DNA from: Pseudonocardia lacus
GTDB taxonomy: Bacteria; Actinomycetota; Actinomycetes; Mycobacteriales; Pseudonocardiaceae
Direction: 5' to 3'
Length of the DNA stretch: 39,677 nucleotides
Assembly (NCBI RefSeq): GCF_018531445.1
Contig: NZ_JAHDTH010000050.1
Location: 1 to 39,677 of the forward strand
Below the pieces are notes generated by a model. That model saw only the letters and a list, made by a program, of their open reading frames with translations, ran no database searches and was not told the origin of the DNA. Numbering within the stretch: the first letter of the stretch is position 1; each line of letters begins with the position of its first letter. Positions 25,609 through 32,443 of this stretch are shown here, piece by piece. The position numbers were made by a program, and so were the translations under genes.

Positions 25609-28197
25609 GTGCGGCTGCTCGAGCGTGATCACCCGCTGACTGTGCTCGGCGATCATGCCCGCCGCGCCGCCGGCGGCCGTGGCTCGGCCGTGTCCGTCGC
25701 CGGCGAGGCCGGCATCGGCAAGACCGTCCTGCTTCGCGCGTTCGCCGAGCTGGCGCCGGTGCAGGTGCTGTGGGGCATGTGCGACTCGCTGAGCACCCCG
25801 CGCCCGCTCGGACCCCTGCGCGACATCGCAGGCGAGCTCGGCCCTGCGGTGCCCGACGTGCTGCGGGGGGCAGCGGTGCAGCACGAGATCTTCGCGGTCG
25901 TGCTGCAGGAGTTGCGCGCCCGGCCCCGCGCGCTCGTGTTCGAGGACCTGCACTGGGCGGACGAGGCGACGTTGGACCTCGTCCGGTTCGTCGCGCGTCG
26001 CATTCACACCTTGCCGCTGCTGATGGTGCTGACCTACCGGGACGACGTCGGGCCCGCGCACCCGCTCCGCCGCGTTCTGGGCGACCTCGTGTCCACGCCG
26101 GACGGGCGGCGGTTGCAGCTCACCCCGCTGAGCCTCGCCGCGGTCGGCGAGCTGGTCGGCGAGCACGGCCTCGATCCGGCCGACGTTCACGCGCGGACGG
26201 CGGGCAATCCGTTCTTCGTCAGCCAGATCCTCGCGCAGCCGGACCGACCGCTGCCCGACAGTGTGCGGGACGCCGTCGTCGCACGGACCGCAGCTCTCCC
26301 GTCGCCCGCGCGACACGCGTTGGAGCTGCTGTCCTGTACGCCCGAACCGGTGAGCGGCGAGCTGCTCGCGGCCCTGGGGGTGCGGGCGGCGTCGGTCGAG
26401 ACACTCGCGACCACCGGCCTGCTCGACCGGCACGGCACGGGCGTCATGTTCCGACACGAGATCGCCCGGTCGGCGGTGCTCGGTAGCGTCGTGCCCGGGG
26501 CCGAGACGGCTCTGCACACCGCCATGATCGAGGCCCTGGAAGAGATCGGCGGGGACGCGAGCGTGATCGCCCACCACGCCGCCGCCGCTCCCGATGTGGT
26601 CCGCATCCTGCGTTACGCCCCCTTGGCGGGTGCCGCAGCGGCCGGGTCGGGGTCGCACCGCGAGGCCGTCGCGTTCTACGAGCTCGCGCTGAGGCACGCC
26701 GGGGAGGACGACCCCGCCACACGCGCGACGCTGATGGAGGCCCTCGCCACCGAGCTTCTCCTCAGCGACCGCCTGCACGACGCGATCGCGGTGTGCCGCC
26801 GCGCGCTGCACCTGCGCCGCGAGCTGGGCGACGTCGTGGCGGTCGGCGCGGCCCATCTCGCCATCTCCCAGTACCAGTGGTACGCCGCCGACCGGGTGGC
26901 GGCCGAGCGGCATGACGACGCCGCGATCACGATCCTCGCTGAAGCCGGGGCGCCGCGGGAGCTGGGGTACGCCCTGGCCAACCACGCGTTCCTGGCGTCG
27001 CAGCGCGGCGATGCGGCGGAGGCCATGCGAGCGGGCGGGCAGGCGCAGCGGATCGCCGACGAGCTGGACGACGCTGCGCTCGCCAGCACCGCGTCGATCG
27101 GCCCGGCGCTGGTGCGGCTGCTGGGCGGTGATCAGGATGCGCGGATCGATCTGCTCGCTGTCCGGGACGCCGGCCTGCGACTGCGGAGCGACGTGCTCGC
27201 GTCCGCGCCGGTGACCAACCTCGCCCATGTCGACGTGGAGCAGGGTCGCTTCGCCGAGGCCGAGGACGTCCTGCTCGATGCGCTGCGGTTCAGCGGGGAG
27301 CGCGACGTCCCGGGCTGCAACATGTGGCAGCTCGGGGTGCGGGCCCGGCTGCGGCTGCTGCAGGGCCGCTGGGCCGACGCGGAGCACGACGCCCTGGCGG
27401 TGTTGGCGGCCGGTGACCTGCCCCTGGGTCGGCTGTGGTCCCACCTCGTGCTGGGGCTGCTGGCCGCCCGGCGGGACGCGCCTGCGGAGAACCCACACCT
27501 CGACGAGCTGTGGTCGCTGACCGTCCAGCTCGACCTGCCCGGCCTGCTCGCCCCGGCTGCTGCTGCGCTCACCGAACAGGCGTGGATCACCCGCCGCCCA
27601 GACCCCCGGCTCGACGGGCAGCTCGTCGGGGAGTTGATGACGCTGCCGAGCACCGGTGGGGAGCAGCTGCGCCGGTGGACGCGGCGGCTCACCGCGGAAG
27701 GCGCGCCTCCGCCGGTTGCAGCCCCGCCGGCGGTGCCCGAGCAACTGCCCTACGAGCAGGCGATGGCGCTGTGGGACGTCGGCTCGCCCGAGACCCTGCT
27801 GGCCGCGCTGCCGCTGCTCGACGAGCTGGACGCCCGCAGCGTCACCGCGCGGGTGCGTGGGCGGCTGCGCGAGCTCGGGATGAACTTCCTGCCCCGCGGC
27901 CGCTCACCGGCCACCCGGTCCAACCCGGCCGGTCTCACCGGCCGGCAGCTCGACGTGCTGGCGCTGCTCGTGGAGGGGTTGAGCAACACCGAGGTCGCCG
28001 CACGGCTGGTGATCTCCCGCCGGACCGCCGACCATCACGTGTCGGCGATCCTCGGCAGGCTGAACGCCCGCTCGCGCGGTGAGGCGGTGGCGGCCGCCCA
28101 CAGACTCGGGCTCGCCCGTGTCGCCCCGGAGGCCGAGCCGAGCACGACGGGCAGCGCCAACAGCCCGCGCAGCACCAGCCCGTCGAGCCGGACCTGA
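25609..28197 (+). CDS. LAL-type LuxR-family ATPase regulator
   Basis: An 862-residue large ATP-binding LuxR regulator. Walker A GEAGIGKT is at residues 32-39 and Walker B LVFEDLHW at 109-116. A helical TPR-like middle follows (roughly 350-700). The C-terminal LuxR helix-turn-helix (about 775-834) has LTGRQLDVLALLVEGLSNTE and RRTADHHVSAILGRL. LAL proteins (MalT-like) activate catabolic or secondary-metabolite operons. It lies directly downstream of the OsmC-FMO-P450 series on the same strand but has its own promoter, so it probably regulates that operon. Confidence 0.92.
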   Translation: MRLLERDHPLTVLGDHARRAAGGRGSAVSVAGEAGIGKTVLLRAFAELAPVQVLWGMCDSLSTPRPLGPLRDIAGELGPAVPDVLRGAAVQHEIFAVVLQELRARPRALVFEDLHWADEATLDLVRFVARRIHTLPLLMVLTYRDDVGPAHPLRRVLGDLVSTPDGRRLQLTPLSLAAVGELVGEHGLDPADVHARTAGNPFFVSQILAQPDRPLPDSVRDAVVARTAALPSPARHALELLSCTPEPVSGELLAALGVRAASVETLATTGLLDRHGTGVMFRHEIARSAVLGSVVPGAETALHTAMIEALEEIGGDASVIAHHAAAAPDVVRILRYAPLAGAAAAGSGSHREAVAFYELALRHAGEDDPATRATLMEALATELLLSDRLHDAIAVCRRALHLRRELGDVVAVGAAHLAISQYQWYAADRVAAERHDDAAITILAEAGAPRELGYALANHAFLASQRGDAAEAMRAGGQAQRIADELDDAALASTASIGPALVRLLGGDQDARIDLLAVRDAGLRLRSDVLASAPVTNLAHVDVEQGRFAEAEDVLLDALRFSGERDVPGCNMWQLGVRARLRLLQGRWADAEHDALAVLAAGDLPLGRLWSHLVLGLLAARRDAPAENPHLDELWSLTVQLDLPGLLAPAAAALTEQAWITRRPDPRLDGQLVGELMTLPSTGGEQLRRWTRRLTAEGAPPPVAAPPAVPEQLPYEQAMALWDVGSPETLLAALPLLDELDARSVTARVRGRLRELGMNFLPRGRSPATRSNPAGLTGRQLDVLALLVEGLSNTEVAARLVISRRTADHHVSAILGRLNARSRGEAVAAAHRLGLARVAPEAEPSTTGSANSPRSTSPSSRT

Positions 28198-28387
28198 TCG
28201 GCGATCACGTGTAGCACCCGTGGGCCGGCCAGGTCGAGCCCGGGCCGGCGCTGCTCGGGGCGGACGGGCCACCATGGACACGATAGATCATTTCGGGATC
28301 CCGGAACATGGCGGTGTCGCGGGCACGATGCGGGCACGGACGGCCGAAACCACCCGGCCACGGCCGGACGCCACCGGACAGAACAGG

Positions 28388-28424
28388 ATCGGCCCCCCGC
28401 CTGTTTCAGCAGGGGGAGGCCGAT
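28388..28424 (-). terminator. Hairpin, probable original terminator of the tRNA-Arg gene
   Basis: Arms 28388-28403 and 28410-28424 pair almost fully (atcggcc...ctg with cag...ggccgat) around a 6-nt loop. Read on the minus strand it lies just beyond the duplicated tRNA 3' end (28442) and is followed by cctgttctgtcc. A tRNA terminator would stand here before the islet inserted. Confidence 0.6.
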
Positions 28425-28441
28425 TTCGGGAGGTCGGAGAG

Positions 28442-28484
28442 GGTGCCCCCGGCAGGATTCGAACCTGCGCTCCCGCCTCCGGAG
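28442..28484. repeat. Attachment-site direct repeat (distal copy)
   Basis: 43 bp identical to 29697-29739, which is the 3' part of the tRNA-Arg gene on the minus strand, from the anticodon arm to the acceptor end. Outside the 43 bp the sequences differ. This is the classic pattern left by tRNA-site-specific integration. Confidence 0.85.
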
Positions 28485-28612
28485 TCGGGCGACCGTGTGA
28501 TCGTCGACGCCTCGGCGGCCCTACCAGGGCCTGTCGTTCGCTGTGCGTGTCACCCGTAGGCCGCCGCTGTAGCCCGCAGTTCGTTCCACGAGTCGATCCA
28601 CGCGGAAGATCG

Positions 28613-29010
28613 TCATTGCACCAGCGCGAGGCCCTCGTGCTCGGCGAAGTCGGTGAAGTCCTTGGTGTTCAGGGTGGCCAGCGGAAGCTCCCGGACCAGG
28701 CAGCAGGCGGCGATCCAGGTGTCGTTGGTGGGGCGGGGTCGGCCGCGCAGTCGTGCGTAGGCCTGCAGTTCGCCCCAGCGGGCCGCGACGCGCTGGTCGT
28801 AGGCAGGACGACGAGCCCGGCGAGGAAGGTGCGCATGGTGTCGAGGCTGCGCGGGCCCCAGCGGCGAACGAGCGTCCACTTGGTCAGCTCGCCCACGGTG
28901 CCGAAGGTGATCGCGAGGACGTGGCCGGCGAGTGCGCCGGCCAGGGCGTCGGAGGCCCGGCGGCGGAGCAGGGTGGAGGCGACGTCGGTGTCGACGACGA
29001 TCACGCTCAC
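28613..29010 (-). pseudogene. PIN-domain (VapC-like) toxin, frameshifted
   Basis: GTG 29010 starts MSVIVVDTDVASTLLRRRA with the first PIN Asp residues, and TFGTVGELTKW holds the conserved Glu. The frame is lost after GLVVLP near 28799-28807. The other frame continues with YDQRVAARWGELQAYARLRG, then NDTWIAACCLVRELPLATLN and KDFTDFAEHEGL, the C-terminal PIN half with its Asp residues. One missing base (cc before tac) explains the break. The restored length would be about 132 residues, normal for VapC RNases. It overlaps the antitoxin stop (GTGA). Confidence 0.8.
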
Positions 29011-29207
29011 CGGATGTCGGCTCTCCGCGTTGCGTAGAGGTCGGCGAGGAAGTCCTCGTACTCGTCGTCCGACTCGAACGGGTCCTCGGCTGCGGCGAGG
29101 TCGTCCACGGTGTCGATCGGCTGGACACCCTGGCGGCGGACGAGTTCCTCGGTGGTGATGAAGTCGTCCGCCGGCCAGCGGTCCGGCCGCTCTGGGGTCG
29201 TGGTCAT
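29007..29207 (-). CDS. Antitoxin partner of the PIN toxin
   Basis: A 66-residue acidic protein: WPADDFITTEELVRRQGVQP, then IDTVDDLAAAEDPFESDDEY and a C-terminal FLADLYATRRADIR. The pattern (ELVRRQGVxPIxxVDDLA, then FESDxE) recurs in actinomycete antitoxins paired with PIN toxins. ATG 29207 has gggagg 8 nt upstream; ATG 29234 is an alternative. The stop overlaps the toxin GTG. With the toxin broken, the antitoxin may persist as an orphan. Confidence 0.78.
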   Translation of the reverse strand: MTTTPERPDRWPADDFITTEELVRRQGVQPIDTVDDLAAAEDPFESDDEYEDFLADLYATRRADIR

Positions 29208-29410
29208 CGAGGGCGCCTCCCGTGTTGAGGCCATGTTCTCACTCCGCGTGTTGTGGCTGCGGGTCCTTGCCGGGGGTGTCGTCCACGCCGGGCGGGTCCG
29301 GGGCGGGGAAGGCGTGCGCCGGTCCGCAGTGAGAAACGTAGCCCGCCTGGCGGACGCGCCAGGTGGAACGCCTCTGGTGAAGTCGAACGGCTTCTCTCGC
29401 ATGGGGTCTC

Positions 29411-29641
29411 GTGGCTCGTCGGCCGTCGGTGTGGGGTCGAATCGCGCATGATCGGGTGCAGCGACAGGTCGAGCGGGGGTTGGCCGCTGACACCTCGCGG
29501 GCTCGTACGGTGAGCGAGCGGGAGGCGCTGACCAGCGCACTCACGAGATATGTGGCCACCGGCCACTTGCTGCATCTGCCGGGATCTGGGTTGTGGAGCG
29601 GTTCGTGGAACGGGTTCGTTCCACGAACCAGTCCACGTTAG
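29411..29641 (+). CDS. Possible small hypothetical protein
   Basis: A 76-residue frame from a GTG: ARRPSVWGRIAHDRVQRQV, then SEREALTSALTRYVATGHLL. It is basic and helical and matches no family I know. The 3' end crosses the inverted repeat at 29600-29629, which argues against a conserved protein. Confidence 0.25.
   Translation: MARRPSVWGRIAHDRVQRQVERGLAADTSRARTVSEREALTSALTRYVATGHLLHLPGSGLWSGSWNGFVPRTSPR
29600..29629. repeat. Perfect 13-bp inverted repeat inside the islet
   Basis: Arms ggttcgtggaacg (29600-29612) and cgttccacgaacc (29617-29629) flank ggtt. The sequence gttcgttccacga (29614-29626) is repeated exactly at 28579-28591 near the other end of the islet. It may be a recombinase or regulator binding site. 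Confidence 0.65.
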
Positions 29642-29695
29642 CGCGTCAGACCTTGTTCACAGTGGTGACGTTGAGCGAGACGTGCAGGTCAAACG

Positions 29696-29770
29696 TGGTG
29701 CCCCCGGCAGGATTCGAACCTGCGCTCCCGCCTCCGGAGGGCGGTGCTCTATCCCCTGAGCTACGGGGGC
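29696..29770 (-). tRNA. tRNA-Arg, anticodon CCG
   Basis: The gene reads on the minus strand from 29770. The 7-bp acceptor is GCCCCCG/CGGGGGC. The D arm is GCTC/GAGC. The anticodon stem CCGCC/GGCGG has loop CTCCGGA (anticodon CCG, reading CGG codons). The T arm is GCAGG-TTCGAAT-CCTGC. The body is 72 nt (29770-29699) with an encoded CCA at 29698-29696. Its 3' 40 nt are duplicated at 28442, and the islet lies directly downstream. Confidence 0.95.
29697..29739. repeat. Attachment-site direct repeat within the tRNA gene
   Basis: The 43 bp shared with 28442-28484. This copy remains part of the functional tRNA, as expected when an element integrates and restores the tRNA 3' end. Confidence 0.85.
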
Positions 29771-30095
29771 CAACGGGGACAACCCTAGCGCACCCCCACG
29801 GGTACCTCCGACCGGGTTGCCCCGGGGGTTGCGTGCCGCCGCACGCCCACGTCGCAGCCCCGGGATGGATCTCGCAGCCAGCCGGCGCGCTGCGACAGCC
29901 CGCTCCGGGCTGCCGGGCCGCCCCACGTCTGCGAGGACACCCCGTCGGTCGCGCCCGCGCCGTCTCCGCTGGCGGGGCCGCCGGCGCGGTGCGTCGAGAA
30001 CGAACTTGTCGTGATCGAACCGCCCTGTCGATCACGACAACTTCGTTCTCGACGGGACACGGACGGGGGCGGGGTCGGGGAGGACGGGGGGACGG
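29771..30095. other. Intergenic region with tRNA promoter and hairpin repeat
   Basis: No coding sequence recognised. On the minus strand tagggt (29787-29782) ends 11 nt before the tRNA and is its likely -10. The second long palindrome (29993-30053) follows. Confidence 0.5.
29993..30053. repeat. Long palindromic repeat, copy 2 of 3
   Basis: 25-nt arms (29993-30017 and 30029-30053, core gtcgagaacgaacttgtcg) have one mismatch and an 11-nt loop. It lies 42 bp beyond the stop of the minus-strand GNAT gene (30096). The arms carry C/G where copy 1 carries G/C at one stem position, a compensatory pair. Confidence 0.9.
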
Positions 30096-30575
30096 TCAGG
30101 GGGTGGAGGGGCGGGAGTGGGAGCGCCCGTCGTAGGTCCACGTGTCGAACGGCCAGGCATCGGCGAGCCACGTCGTCACGCAGGCCCGGAACTCGGCTTC
30201 GTGGGCTGCGTGGTCGGCGCGCAGCCACGAGCTGACCTCGGCGTCGGTGCCGGTGGTGCGGTCGGGGTAGATGTACAGGCAGCCGGCGACGTCGCCGTCC
30301 GGGGTCAGGACCGTGTAGGTGAACCCGCGGCGGGTGTCGAAGTCGCGGCGGTGGCGCTGCAGGTCGCGGAGGTTGTCGGCGAGGGTCATCGTCGGGTCGG
30401 GCCAGCTGCCGTCGGGGAAGCCGGGCAGCGAGCGGATGTGGTCGACGCTGCTGGTCCAGGCCCGGTGGTCGGGGTCGTTGTGCTCGGGGCCCAGCGGGAC
30501 CAGGACGTAACCCGCGCACTCGTGCCGGGCGGGGGCGGTGAAGTCTCCCGGCACGAAAGGCGGCGGGTCGGTCAT
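30096..30575 (-). CDS. GNAT-like N-acetyltransferase-family protein
   Basis: A 159-residue protein that resembles single-domain acetyltransferase-like proteins: YVLVPLGPEHNDPDHRAWTS near the N-terminus, FTYTVLTPDGDVAGCLYIYP in the central beta region, and a C-terminal FRACVTTWLADAWPFDTW. The acetyl-CoA loop typical of GNATs is not clear, so activity is uncertain. ATG 30575 overlaps the stop of the DUF305 gene (ATGA), so it is the last gene of the DUF3105-DUF305 operon. Confidence 0.65.
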   Translation of the reverse strand: MTDPPPFVPGDFTAPARHECAGYVLVPLGPEHNDPDHRAWTSSVDHIRSLPGFPDGSWPDPTMTLADNLRDLQRHRRDFDTRRGFTYTVLTPDGDVAGCLYIYPDRTTGTDAEVSSWLRADHAAHEAEFRACVTTWLADAWPFDTWTYDGRSHSRPSTP

Positions 30576-31441
30576 GACGGGAGGGGTTGGGCGCCGCGCT
30601 CGGCGAGGAGTTGGCGCAGGTAGTCGCTCTCCGAGGTCTGCGAGCTGAGCATCTGCTTGGCCAGGTTGCGCAGCTGGGGGACGGCGGCGTGCTGGGCGCC
30701 GTACTCCAGCATCCCGACGCCACCCTCGTGGTGGCGCAGCATCAGCTGCAGGAACAGCACGTCGAGCTGGGGGCCGGTGGCGGCGCGGAGGGCGGCCAGG
30801 TCGGCGGCGCTGGCCATGCCGGGCATCGTGGCCACCGCGGTGCCGCCGCCGTGGTCGTGGGTGGGGCTGCTCATCCAGGCCATGTGGCCGCCGACGGGCA
30901 GGGCGGCGGCGCCCCACAGGTCCAGCCAGCCCTGCATGCGCCCGATCTGGGAGTTCTGGGTGGTCTCGATGTCGGAGGCCAGCTGGCGGACGACGGGGTC
31001 GGTGGAGTGGTCGCGCCCCCACGCGGCCATCTCCACCGCCTGCTGGTGGTGCACCGTCATGTCCTGGGCGAAGCCGACGTCGACGGAGTCGGGGCCCGGG
31101 ACGGTCGGCTCGTCGCGGCCGGACAGGCCGATCAGCAAGCCGGCGGCGGCGCCGAGCAGCAGCAGTCCGACGACGCCCGCGACGACGAGGAACGGGCGCA
31201 CCCAGCGGGCCTCGGGCGGCCAGTCGTCGGGGTCGTCGGGCTCGTCGGGGCCGTCGTCGCCGCTCTCGCGGTCGTCCGGCGGGTCGACGGGCGGAGGGGT
31301 GTCGCGGTCGGGGGTGCCGTCGATGGCGTCCGCGCGCGTGGCAGGGGCCGTCGGCCCCGGCACGGCGCCCCCGGCCGCGGGCGGTTCGGACGGCCCGCCG
31401 GAGCGCGCGGTGGTGCCGGTCGTCCCCTGCCCGCGGGCCAT
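30572..31441 (-). CDS. DUF305-domain membrane protein
   Basis: A 289-residue protein. A long acidic Pro/Asp-rich N-terminus (about 90 residues) precedes one transmembrane helix (FLVVAGVVGLLLLGAAAGLL). The exposed helical DUF305 domain is ferritin-like in its His content, with FAQDMTVHHQQAVEMAAWG, then MLRHHEGGVGMLEYG and many Met/His residues (HMAWMSSPTHDHGG). DUF305 proteins often accompany copper or other metal handling genes. ATG 31441 overlaps the DUF3105 stop (TGATG). Confidence 0.88.
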   Translation of the reverse strand: MARGQGTTGTTARSGGPSEPPAAGGAVPGPTAPATRADAIDGTPDRDTPPPVDPPDDRESGDDGPDEPDDPDDWPPEARWVRPFLVVAGVVGLLLLGAAAGLLIGLSGRDEPTVPGPDSVDVGFAQDMTVHHQQAVEMAAWGRDHSTDPVVRQLASDIETTQNSQIGRMQGWLDLWGAAALPVGGHMAWMSSPTHDHGGGTAVATMPGMASAADLAALRAATGPQLDVLFLQLMLRHHEGGVGMLEYGAQHAAVPQLRNLAKQMLSSQTSESDYLRQLLAERGAQPLPS

Positions 31442-32319
31442 CAGCCCGCCGGTGTCGGGGCCGGGGCGGCCGGGGCCCCGCCCGTCGCCGGGTCGGTGGC
31501 GGGGGCGGTGGGGACGACCTCGGTCGGGACGGTGCCCGGCGCGGTGCCGGCGTCGGCCTGGACGCCGGTGCCCGGCGTCACCTCGGCCTGCACGCCCGGC
31601 TCGGTCGGGTCGGGGATCGGCTGGAACGGCGGCGGAGCGTCCTGGCGGAAGCCGCTCGGGCCGATCTCGTTGCAGCTCGCGCCGGGCTCGGGGTGGGTGT
31701 AGGAGTTGACCCGCAGCGCGGCGATGAACTGGTCGATGCGCGGGTCGGCGGCGTCGGCGAGCTTGAGCTGGTGCCCCCAGGACTGCAGGGAGATCGGCTG
31801 GTCGAGGCCCGGGTAGGGGCTCATCACCGTGTAGGGCTGGTTCTGCACCTTCGACGTCAGGGCGTCCAGCGCCTCGCCGGTGACCAGGTCGGGGTTGTAG
31901 GCGATCCACACGGCGCCGTGCTCCATGGAGTGCACGAGGTTCTCGCTGCGCACCGCCTCCGGGTAGACGACGCCGTTGCAGGCGGCCCAGCTGTAGTCGT
32001 GCGCGCCGCCCATCGGCGGGCTGAACGTGTAGGCCACCCGCACGGCCGGGTCGACGTGCGAGCCACCCTCGAACGCCTGCACCTGGATGCCCGCGATCTG
32101 CGTGGACGGGTCCGGGTTCTCCGGGGTGGGGGTGAACGCGGCGAGCGCCTGGCGGCGGTCCTCGGCCTGCTGGTTCTGGACGAACGCGTAGCCGAAGATC
32201 GTGGCCGCGAACAGCACGACGACGGTGACGCCGGCGATCAGGCCCCACGGGGGCGCTTTGCGCCGGACCACCGTCGGCTTGACCGTGCGCGTGGCCTTGC
32301 TCTTGCTGCCGCTGACCAT
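31441..32319 (-). CDS. DUF3105-domain membrane protein
   Basis: A 292-residue protein with a basic cytoplasmic tail, one transmembrane helix (GLIAGVTVVVLFAATIFGYA) and an extracytoplasmic DUF3105 domain. Its hallmarks are YTFSPPMGGAHDYSWAACNG, then LVHSMEHGAVWIAYNPDL, with His/Cys that could bind metal. The C-terminal 70 residues are Pro/Thr/Ala-rich. The family is often next to DUF305 in actinomycetes; function unknown. ATG 32319 is chosen for the family N-terminus. Tandem 11-nt repeats lie just upstream. Confidence 0.88.
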   Translation of the reverse strand: MVSGSKSKATRTVKPTVVRRKAPPWGLIAGVTVVVLFAATIFGYAFVQNQQAEDRRQALAAFTPTPENPDPSTQIAGIQVQAFEGGSHVDPAVRVAYTFSPPMGGAHDYSWAACNGVVYPEAVRSENLVHSMEHGAVWIAYNPDLVTGEALDALTSKVQNQPYTVMSPYPGLDQPISLQSWGHQLKLADAADPRIDQFIAALRVNSYTHPEPGASCNEIGPSGFRQDAPPPFQPIPDPTEPGVQAEVTPGTGVQADAGTAPGTVPTEVVPTAPATDPATGGAPAAPAPTPAG

Positions 32320-32321
32320 GA

Positions 32322-32354
32322 ACCGTCCAGACCCTCTGCGAACCATCTGCGAAC
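32322..32354 (-). promoter_or_regulatory. Tandem 11-nt direct repeats upstream of DUF3105
   Basis: On the minus strand gttcgcagatg (32354-32344) and gttcgcagagg (32343-32333) match at 10 of 11 positions. A third, weaker unit gtctggacggt (32332-32322) abuts the start. The 11-nt period resembles the direct-repeat sites of OmpR/PhoB-family regulators such as PhoP in Streptomyces. Confidence 0.4.
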
Positions 32355-32431
32355 ACGGGCCGTCACCCGGACGGCGCTTGCGGTACTCGAGTGTAGGTGC
32401 GGCACGTGAAAACCCGGTGGGCAGCACTCCC

Positions 32432-32437
32432 TAGACT
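32432..32437 (+). promoter_or_regulatory. Leaderless-type -10 of argS
   Basis: tagact ends 6 nt before GTG 32444, with no ribosome binding site. No clear -35 box is seen. Confidence 0.5.
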
Positions 32438-32443
32438 TGGCCG

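Larger units (their letters stand above)
28198..28612. other. Non-coding region holding the displaced tRNA terminator and att repeat
   Basis: No convincing gene is seen. A minus-strand hairpin (28388-28424) and the 43-bp tRNA repeat (28442-28484) lie here. A gttcgttccacga element (28579-28591) lies just inside the repeat. Confidence 0.5.
29208..29696. other. Islet DNA upstream of the antitoxin
   Basis: About 490 bases with no recognised gene apart from one weak frame (29411-29641). The main structural element is a perfect 13-bp inverted repeat at 29600-29629. No integrase or excisionase was found. Confidence 0.45.

Noticed and set aside
24640..27744. 1034-codon minus-strand frame opposite the P450 and LAL genes
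   Set aside because: Shadow of two clear plus-strand genes; composition is repetitive Arg/Gly/Gln/His.
28035..28361. Minus-strand frame overlapping the LAL 3' end (peptide with LVLRGLLALPVVLGSA)
   Set aside because: It has a hydrophobic look but overlaps the conserved LuxR helix-turn-helix in antisense, and no family was recognised.
28795..28810. Programmed -1 frameshifting in the PIN toxin
   Set aside because: No slippery heptamer of the X-XXY-YYZ type is present at the junction; a simple deletion is more likely.
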